In this document: positions 5,738-10,712 of the stretch, in pieces
Layout of the letters: each line of letters starts with the position of its first letter
Numbering within the stretch: the first letter of the stretch is position 1
Assembly (NCBI GenBank): GCA_913064995.1
Contig: CAJYBL010000035.1
Location: forward strand, 1-10,712
Length of the DNA stretch: 10,712 bases
Direction: 5' to 3'
From: an uncultured Alphaproteobacteria bacterium
GTDB lineage: Bacteria; Pseudomonadota; Alphaproteobacteria; Puniceispirillales; Puniceispirillaceae
Notes under the pieces: model-generated
Told to the model about the DNA's origin: nothing
What the model saw: the letters and a program-made list of their open reading frames with translations, nothing else
The model's database searches: none
Translations under genes and position numbers: made by a program

Positions 5738-8700
5738 TTTTTCGAAGCCTGAAAATGGCCGGATTCAAATCCTTTGCGGAATCCGCCGAGGTTGAGATTG
5801 ATTCCGGCCTAACAGGCATTGTCGGGCCAAATGGCTGTGGCAAATCCAATATTGTTGAAGGGCTTCGCTGGGTTATGGGCGAAAGCTCGGCGCGCCAAAT
5901 GCGTGGCGGCGAAATGGATGATGTGATTTTTGGCGGCACCGAACAGCGCCCCGCGCGCAATCTTGCCGAAATCACCCTTCAACTTGATAACCGTCATCGC
6001 CAAGCCCCTGCCGAATTCAATGATGTTGATGAATTGGAAATCACCCGCAAAATTGAACGCGGCAAAGGCAGCAGCTATTATGTGAATGCCAAACCGGCGC
6101 GGGCGCGTGATGTGCAGTTGCTGTTTGCCGATACCGCCACCGGCGCGCGATCATCCGGCATTGTCAGTCAGGGACGCATTGGCGCGATTGTTGGTGCCAA
6201 ACCCGTTGACCGGCGAACCCTGATCGAAGAAGCGGCAAATATTCGCGGATTACATGCACGAAGACATGAGGCCGAATTACGGCTTCGCGCCGCCGAAACC
6301 AATCTTGAACGGCTTGATGATGTCATCGCCGGTCTGATCGAACAGCGTGATTCCTTGCGTAAACAAGCCCGCCAAGCGGCACGTTACCGGTCAGTTGCCG
6401 ATCGCATTCGTAAAGCCGAGGCACAATTCCTTCTTGCTCGCTGGATGGCCGCCGAACAGGATCGCGATGCCGCCACCGCCGCGCTTGGTGCAGCCAAATT
6501 AGATGTTGGTGCGCGTGCCGAAATTGCCGCCCGCTGCGCCGCCGCCCGAAGCGAGATTACCGCATCGCTTCCACCCCTGCGGGCAAGCGAGGCCGAAAAA
6601 GCCGCCGAATATCAACGCTTGGCGCTTGGCCGCGAAGAATTGGATCGTGAAGAGGCGCGTGTTACCGATGCCCTGACCCAGCTTGCCAACCGGCAAAACC
6701 AGCTTACCCAAGATATCGCCCGCGAAACCAGCCTTCTTGATGATGCAAAATCAGCCGTTGCGCGGCTTGCCGATGAAGCCGAATCACTGGCCATTCAAAT
6801 TGCCGAAGCCAGCCCGCAACAGGCTGCGGCAAAGGATGTTTTGGAGGCGGCACGCCTGACCGCAAGCCAGAATGAGGCCAATCTTGCCGAGGCCAGCGCC
6901 GCTCTTCGCGCCGCTGCGACCACCCGCAATAGTTTGGCCAGCCGCAAACAGGATATCGAAAATCGTATTCAATCGGCAAATGCCGCGCTGGCGCAATTGT
7001 CGCTTGAAACCCTGCTTGCCGAGGCCAGCCAGTCAGATCAGGCCAAACAAGAAACCGAAGCCGATTTCATGGCTGCCAAATCAGCCTTGGAAGCGGCCGA
7101 ACAAGCCCTCACCGATGCGAATGCTGCTGCCGAATCCGCGCTGAATGCCAAACGTGACAGCGAATCCCACATGACCCGCCTTCAGGCGGAAATTGACGCA
7201 CTACAATACCTTCTGGCTGATCTTGGCGACCATGATGCTGCACCAATTGCCGATCAGCTATCGGTCAGTGATGGTATGGAAACCGCGCTTGCCGGCTATC
7301 TTGCAGATGAATTAGCGGCACCGGTTGGCAGTGGCAATCAAGGGTTTTGGCGCGAAGGCAGCAAAGCCAGCCTGTCCCCGCCAGATGGCACAATGCCGCT
7401 TGCTGATTTTGTAACAGGGGCACCAGCACTGGCAGCGTCACTTGCCGGTGTTGGTGTGGTTGATGACGCATCGATAGCCGAAGCCTTGCAATTCAGCCTT
7501 CTTCCCGGGCAGGCCATCGCCACCAAATCGGGCAGTCTTTGGCGTTGGGACGGTTTTGTGCGCCATGCCAATCAATCTGACAAAGGCGCCGAGCGAATTC
7601 GCCAGCGTCGCCGTCTTGACACCTTGCAAGATGACGCAGCAAAGGCTGGTCAAAAACTGGATCAAAGCGGCGCCATCGTCAGCAGCAGCGAAACAACGCT
7701 TATCGCCGCGCGTGAGCATCTTCAAACTTGTCGTAGCACCAGCATGCAGGCCGAACAGGCCTTTGGTGACAGCCGCCGCCGAGCCGAATCCGAAGCATTG
7801 AAACTGGCCGCAGGGCGTGACCGGGCGGCCGAGCTAAATACCAGCCTTGATGAATTAGCTACGAGTCTGGCGAATTGCGAGGTTGAAATTGCGGCGCTTG
7901 CCGATGATGCCGCCCTTGGCGCTGGCGAAGCGGTGGCTCGAACCGCCGCCGAAACATCACGCACCGCCCTTGCCGAGGCGATGCAGGCCGAATCACGCCT
8001 CGCCGATCTGGTTGGCACGGCGACCCGCCGCCAATCAAGCTGTAATCAAGAAGCAAGCGCATGGCAGCAACGTCTTGACGGCGCTAGCGGCCGCATTGCC
8101 GAATTGGAAAAACGCCTGATTGATGGCAATCAAGAACAGCATCGTTTGGAAACCCTTCCCGAAACCATCGCCAAACAGCGCCTTGAGATAGGTGATCGGT
8201 TGGAAATTGCCGAACAGAATCGTCAAGATGCAGCCGATGCGCTCCGGCTTGCCGAAACCAGCCTTGCCGAGGCCGAATCACTGCAACGCGATTCTGACGA
8301 TGCCCTTGCGACAGCGCGTGAAAACCAAATCCGCGCCGAAGCCAGCGAAGAACGCTGCAACGCCACCCTTGCCGAATTGAAAGACCGCATTGCGGATAAA
8401 TTGAATTGTGCGCCAAAAGATGTTGCCGAAATTGCGGGCATCGCAGATGGCGAGGCGCTTGCCGGTCTTGATGTTCTGGAAGAGCGTGTTCATCGCCTGA
8501 TCCGCGAACGCGATAATATCGGCCCTGTCAATTTGCGCGCCGAAGCGGAAATGGAAGATGTGGCAGCGCGCATCACCAGCATGGAAACCGAACGTGATGA
8601 TTTGATTGCCGCCATTGGCAAATTACGCGCAGCGATCAGCCAGCTCAACCGTGAAGGCCGCGAACGTCTTTTGAAAAGCTTTGGTGACGTGAATGAGCAT

Positions 8701-9150
8701 TTTAAGCGGCTATTCAAAAAGCTGTTTGGCGGTGGCACGGCGGAATTACAGCTTACCAATGCCGATGATCCACTTGAGGCTGGGCTTGAGATTCTGGCAA
8801 GCCCACCAGGTAAACGCCTTCAGTCACTGTCGCTTTTATCGGGTGGTGAGCAGGCGCTGACCGCGCTGGCGATTATTTTTGCGGTCTTTTTGACGAATCC
8901 GGCGCCCATTTGCGTTCTTGATGAGGTGGATGCCCCGCTTGATGATTCGAATGTGGTTCGATTCTGCGATCTTTTGCGTGATATTTGTGACCAAACTGAT
9001 ACCCGATTCCTTGTGATTACGCATCACCGCATGACAATGGCACGTATGGATCGGCTTTTTGGCATCACGATGGAACAGCGCGGCATATCGAAATTGGTTT
9101 CAGTTGATCTTCAGACAGCCGAAAGAATCCGTGATAATGCGGTTGCTTAG
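5734..9150 (+). CDS. smc: Chromosome partition/condensation protein SMC
   Basis: The 1138-residue protein is a complete SMC ATPase. With ScpA and ScpB (not in this window) it would form the ring complex that extrudes DNA loops and helps segregate chromosomes. The N-terminal head has Walker A GPNGCGKSN (31-39) and a Q-loop at Q146 in SGIVSQGRI. Alanine- and glutamate-rich coiled coil runs roughly 165-490 and 620-960. The hinge lies about 495-615 and ends near WRWDGF (603-608). The conserved GPVNLRAE (930-937) precedes the C-terminal head, with signature LLSGGEQ (1034-1040), Walker B ICVLDE (1059-1064, E1064 catalytic) and a D-loop region to D1071. The start is GTG 5734: CAGG lies eight bases upstream and an in-frame TGA at 5719-5721 blocks extension. 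An out-of-frame ATG-TGA overlaps this start. It is probably co-transcribed with the DsbA-like gene. Length is at the short end of the family. Confidence 0.97.
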   Translation: MIFRSLKMAGFKSFAESAEVEIDSGLTGIVGPNGCGKSNIVEGLRWVMGESSARQMRGGEMDDVIFGGTEQRPARNLAEITLQLDNRHRQAPAEFNDVDELEITRKIERGKGSSYYVNAKPARARDVQLLFADTATGARSSGIVSQGRIGAIVGAKPVDRRTLIEEAANIRGLHARRHEAELRLRAAETNLERLDDVIAGLIEQRDSLRKQARQAARYRSVADRIRKAEAQFLLARWMAAEQDRDAATAALGAAKLDVGARAEIAARCAAARSEITASLPPLRASEAEKAAEYQRLALGREELDREEARVTDALTQLANRQNQLTQDIARETSLLDDAKSAVARLADEAESLAIQIAEASPQQAAAKDVLEAARLTASQNEANLAEASAALRAAATTRNSLASRKQDIENRIQSANAALAQLSLETLLAEASQSDQAKQETEADFMAAKSALEAAEQALTDANAAAESALNAKRDSESHMTRLQAEIDALQYLLADLGDHDAAPIADQLSVSDGMETALAGYLADELAAPVGSGNQGFWREGSKASLSPPDGTMPLADFVTGAPALAASLAGVGVVDDASIAEALQFSLLPGQAIATKSGSLWRWDGFVRHANQSDKGAERIRQRRRLDTLQDDAAKAGQKLDQSGAIVSSSETTLIAAREHLQTCRSTSMQAEQAFGDSRRRAESEALKLAAGRDRAAELNTSLDELATSLANCEVEIAALADDAALGAGEAVARTAAETSRTALAEAMQAESRLADLVGTATRRQSSCNQEASAWQQRLDGASGRIAELEKRLIDGNQEQHRLETLPETIAKQRLEIGDRLEIAEQNRQDAADALRLAETSLAEAESLQRDSDDALATARENQIRAEASEERCNATLAELKDRIADKLNCAPKDVAEIAGIADGEALAGLDVLEERVHRLIRERDNIGPVNLRAEAEMEDVAARITSMETERDDLIAAIGKLRAAISQLNREGRERLLKSFGDVNEHFKRLFKKLFGGGTAELQLTNADDPLEAGLEILASPPGKRLQSLSLLSGGEQALTALAIIFAVFLTNPAPICVLDEVDAPLDDSNVVRFCDLLRDICDQTDTRFLVITHHRMTMARMDRLFGITMEQRGISKLVSVDLQTAERIRDNAVA

Positions 9151-9199
9151 CCCCTGCTTTTCAACGATCCACCATGAACATTTCCGCAAGCCAGCTAAT

Positions 9200-9215
9200 C
9201 CGCAGAAATCTGCGG
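9200..9215. other. Perfect short hairpin downstream of smc
   Basis: CCGCAG and CTGCGG (9200-9205 and 9210-9215) form a perfect 6-bp GC-rich stem with an AAAT loop. It lies 50 bp past the smc stop and 23 bp before the -35 box of the atp promoter. There is no T-tract after it, so it is a weak candidate for an intrinsic terminator. It might instead protect the smc mRNA end or bind a protein. Confidence 0.45.
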
Positions 9216-9237
9216 CAAAAGAACACCCATTGAAGGC

Positions 9238-9267
9238 TTGACAAAGACCAACCCACCCCCCTATTTT
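9238..9267 (+). promoter_or_regulatory. Sigma70-type promoter of the atpIBE operon
   Basis: A perfect TTGACA (9238-9243) is followed 18 bp later by TATTTT (9262-9267), with a C-rich spacer. It is the best promoter-like pair I saw in the window. Transcription would begin near 9274, leaving a leader of about 140 nt before atpI. It fits a strong, steady operon. Confidence 0.55.
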
Positions 9268-9398
9268 GAGCGCGATTTCGGTAGGGGTTGTCGTTGTCCA
9301 CAACAGGGACATCTCGTCTGCTCAAATTGGTATTGGATAACCATAGGAATAGCTTCGTGTGAACCCGCCATATCCTGCTGCAACGGACGCGGCTTTTT

Positions 9399-9419
9399 AG
9401 GATTGGGATGACCAGATGA
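9399..9419 (+). promoter_or_regulatory. Three-codon ORF with its own ribosome site, fused by ATGA to atpI
   Basis: AGGA (9399-9402) lies five bases before an ATG at 9408. That frame reads Met-Thr-Arg and stops at TGA 9417-9419, which overlaps the atpI ATG (9416-9418) as ATGA. The AGGA is 13 bases from the atpI start, further than usual, so the mini-ORF has the better-placed site. The GGGA at 9405-9408 is seven bases from the atpI ATG and may serve atpI directly. Confidence 0.45.
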
Positions 9420-9772
9420 ACGACAAAGACACGCAAGGAGACAAACAACGTCTCGCGGAGATTGACCGTCGTCTGGACAAACTGCAAGCGCAGCGGGAAG
9501 AAAAAGACCGGCCTGACCGATCTGGCCTTCCCAAAGGCATGGCAGCAATCATGGGACGCGTTGCCACCGAGCTTGTTGCCGGTGTTGTGGTAGGTGCTTT
9601 TATCGGCTGGGCACTGGATCGATGGCTTGATACATCGCCGCTATTTTTGTTGGTGATGTTTTTTATGGGAGCAATCGCTGGCATGTTGAATGTTTGGCGT
9701 GTATTTACTGGCCGAGGTTTGGCCGCAGGTTATTTCGATGAGCATAAAAACTCATCAGACAAAGATGATTAA
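9416..9772 (+). CDS. atpI: AtpI/AtpZ-type ATP synthase accessory protein
   Basis: The 118-residue protein heads the F0 cluster. It has a charged N-terminal stretch (1-40, many K, R, D, E), likely helical in the cytoplasm, then two membrane helices at about 49-68 and 75-96, with LDRWLDTSPLFLL between them and AGMLNVWRV at the end of the second. This matches the AtpI family, whose members are not part of the final enzyme but aid c-ring assembly or ion supply in studied species. The exact role here is inferred. It is 15 bp from atpB and surely in the same operon. The tail is hydrophilic (NSSDKDD). The start is ATG 9416, overlapped by the stop of a three-codon ORF. Confidence 0.88.
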   Translation: MNDKDTQGDKQRLAEIDRRLDKLQAQREEKDRPDRSGLPKGMAAIMGRVATELVAGVVVGAFIGWALDRWLDTSPLFLLVMFFMGAIAGMLNVWRVFTGRGLAAGYFDEHKNSSDKDD

Positions 9773-9787
9773 GGGAGCTGACAGGCA

Positions 9788-10549
9788 ATGAGCAATTCTG
9801 AAGGAATGCATTCCCCAGTCGAGCAGTTTGAAATCAAGCCATTGGTTGAACTGTCACTTGGTGGCTATGATGTATCATTCACCAATTCCAGCTTGTTTAT
9901 GCTGCTTGCCATTAGCGTCAGCGCCATTTTTCTGATCAGCGCGATGCGCCGGGCCGATATGGTTCCAGGCCGCATGCAGGGCATGGCAGAAATGATGTAT
10001 GAATTTGTTGCCGAAATGGTGCGAAGCAATGTTGGCAGCGAAGGCCGCCCCTATTTCCCATTCATTTTTACGCTTTTTGTGTTTTTGCTGTTTGGCAATA
10101 TGCTTGGTCTTATCCCTTATTCTTATACCTTTACCTCGCAGATCATTGTGACCTTTGCGATGGCCGCCTTTGTGTTTGTTGGCGTGACGATCATTGCCCT
10201 ATTTAAGCACGGCCTGCATTTCTTCAGCTTTTTTGTTCCGGCTGGCGCGCCAAAGGTGCTGATCCCCTTCCTGATTGTGATCGAAGTCATTTCATATTTC
10301 GTGCGTCCAGTCAGCCTGTCGGTTCGACTTTTCGCCAATATGTTGGCAGGGCATACCATGTTGAAAGTTTTCGCTGGTCTGGCCGTGATGATTTCTGGCG
10401 CTGGCGGGCTGGCAATGGCTGGATCATTGCTGCCGTTTGTCGCTCTGATTGGCCTAACCGGTCTTGAAGTGCTGGTTGCTGCGTTGCAAGCCTATGTCTT
10501 CACAATTTTGACCTGTATGTATTTAAATGACGCCCTGCATCTACATTAG
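9788..10549 (+). CDS. atpB: ATP synthase F0 subunit a
   Basis: The 253-residue inner-membrane protein forms the two proton half-channels of F0 against the c-ring. The N-terminus keeps QFEIKPLVEL before the first membrane helix (about 33-53). Next come GNMLGLIPYSYT (103-114) and the key stretch FVRPVSLSVRLFANMLAGH (171-189), where R180 is the essential arginine that works against the c-subunit carboxylate. The last helices contain GLEVLVAALQAYVF (225-238), with E227 and Q235 in the expected channel positions. It has five or six membrane segments and the usual length. Ribosome signals are good: GGAG at 9774-9777, ten bases before the ATG, with AGG nearer at 9783-9785. It follows atpI by 15 bp and precedes atpE by 87 bp. 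Confidence 0.97.
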   Translation: MSNSEGMHSPVEQFEIKPLVELSLGGYDVSFTNSSLFMLLAISVSAIFLISAMRRADMVPGRMQGMAEMMYEFVAEMVRSNVGSEGRPYFPFIFTLFVFLLFGNMLGLIPYSYTFTSQIIVTFAMAAFVFVGVTIIALFKHGLHFFSFFVPAGAPKVLIPFLIVIEVISYFVRPVSLSVRLFANMLAGHTMLKVFAGLAVMISGAGGLAMAGSLLPFVALIGLTGLEVLVAALQAYVFTILTCMYLNDALHLH

Positions 10550-10569
10550 GCGCAGAGGCCTACCCGAAT

Positions 10570-10589
10570 CCGCTGGGAAATCGCAGCGG
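10570..10589 (+). other. Intercistronic hairpin between atpB and atpE
   Basis: CCGCTG (10570-10575) and CAGCGG (10584-10589) form a perfect 6-bp stem with an 8-base loop. It lies 20 bp after the atpB stop and 47 bp before the preferred atpE start. No T-tract follows, so it is not a terminator. It may mark an mRNA processing or stability site that helps atpE, whose product is needed in many copies per complex. The function is inferred. Confidence 0.5.
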
Positions 10590-10636
10590 TGTGAATTGGA
10601 CTAAACAAAATAGAAACTCATGGAAGGACTATGATT

Positions 10637-10712
10637 ATGGAAGTAGAAGCTGCAAAAATGATCGGTGCCGGTTTGGCCGTTATCGCTCTTGCTGGTGTTG
10701 GTGTTGGTATTG
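10637..10712 (+). CDS. atpE: ATP synthase F0 subunit c, partial at the window edge
   Basis: Only the first 25 codons are present: MEVEAAKMIGAGLAVIALAG, then a GVGVGI run of the glycine-rich first membrane helix. This matches the N-terminus of subunit c, which assembles into the proton-driven rotor ring. The essential carboxylate in helix 2 is beyond the window. Two in-frame ATGs exist, at 10631 and 10637. The ribosome site AAGGA (10624-10628) is two bases from the first and eight from the second, so I choose 10637; starting at 10631 would add Met-Ile. It follows atpB in the usual order, and other F0 stalk genes would be expected next. Confidence 0.93.
   Translation, partial: MEVEAAKMIGAGLAVIALAGVGVGI

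Larger units (their letters stand above)
9151..9415. other. smc-atpI intergenic region and atp leader
   Basis: This 265-bp gap holds no convincing gene. It contains a perfect hairpin at 9200-9215, a good promoter at 9238-9267, and then a leader of about 140 nt before atpI. The leader has a short inverted repeat TGTCC-N7-GGACA (9295-9311) and a three-codon ORF that overlaps the atpI start. The 19-codon frame at 9174-9233 has no visible ribosome site and was not called. Confidence 0.5.

Noticed and set aside
6400..8400. Many recurring GCCGAA, CTTGCCGA and similar words in smc, resembling a repeat family or uptake signal
   Set aside because: They are in-frame Ala-Glu and Leu-Ala codons of the alanine-rich coiled coil, with irregular spacing; codon bias explains them.
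9174..9233. 19-codon ORF (ATG to TGA) after smc
   Set aside because: No ribosome site, no promoter in front, and it spans the hairpin at 9200-9215; too short to support as a gene.
9161..9548. Minus-strand open frames across the smc-atpI gap and the start of atpI
   Set aside because: They overlap the atp promoter and atpI, show no family motif, and have a composition typical of antisense frames.
1..10712. Search for CRISPR arrays, tRNA/rRNA genes, insertion sequences, phage or defence genes
   Set aside because: No regular repeat-spacer pattern, no cloverleaf or rRNA segment, no transposase or integrase motif in any frame; all long frames are explained by housekeeping genes or their shadows.

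Overview
This window looks like an ordinary housekeeping stretch of an alphaproteobacterial chromosome. The evidence is the conserved order mutY / DUF721 (dciA) / DsbA-like / smc, an F0 ATP synthase cluster that starts atpI-atpB-atpE, an SMC with the alphaproteobacterial type of hinge, and intermediate GC with many GCC, GAA, CTT and GGC codons. A marine group such as SAR116/Puniceispirillales is a guess; nothing here proves the genus.

Layout, left to right. Bases 1-128 hold perhaps the last codons of an upstream gene and a possible promoter. A long-chain CHR-family chromate transporter gene (chrA, +) starts at a TTG. Then comes purH (+), the bifunctional enzyme for the last two steps of IMP synthesis. 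It converges on mutY (-), the adenine glycosylase that removes A mispaired with 8-oxoguanine. A 202-bp divergent intergenic region separates mutY from a three-gene + run: dciA (DUF721, predicted replicative helicase loader), a secreted DsbA-like thiol oxidoreductase with a CSHC active site, and a full-length smc. After a 265-bp gap carrying a small perfect hairpin and a good sigma70-type promoter, the F0 operon begins: atpI, atpB (subunit a) and the first 25 codons of atpE (subunit c), cut by the window edge.

The middle block groups genome maintenance: helicase loading (dciA), chromosome organisation (smc) and oxidative DNA repair (mutY), with a periplasmic disulfide enzyme between dciA and smc. 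The right-hand block builds the membrane proton channel of ATP synthase. chrA is an accessory ion transporter sitting beside purine synthesis, with no regulator gene visible next to it.

I found no mobile element, CRISPR array, RNA gene, phage gene or defence system, and no gene cluster that looks like an undescribed system. The points worth a second look are small. They are translation-start arrangements (a three-codon ORF fused by ATGA to atpI, an ATG-TGA start-stop at smc, a possibly leaderless DsbA-like gene), an iterated repeat in the mutY-dciA gap, hairpins around the atp genes, and the divergent SMC hinge. All promoter and hairpin calls were made by eye.
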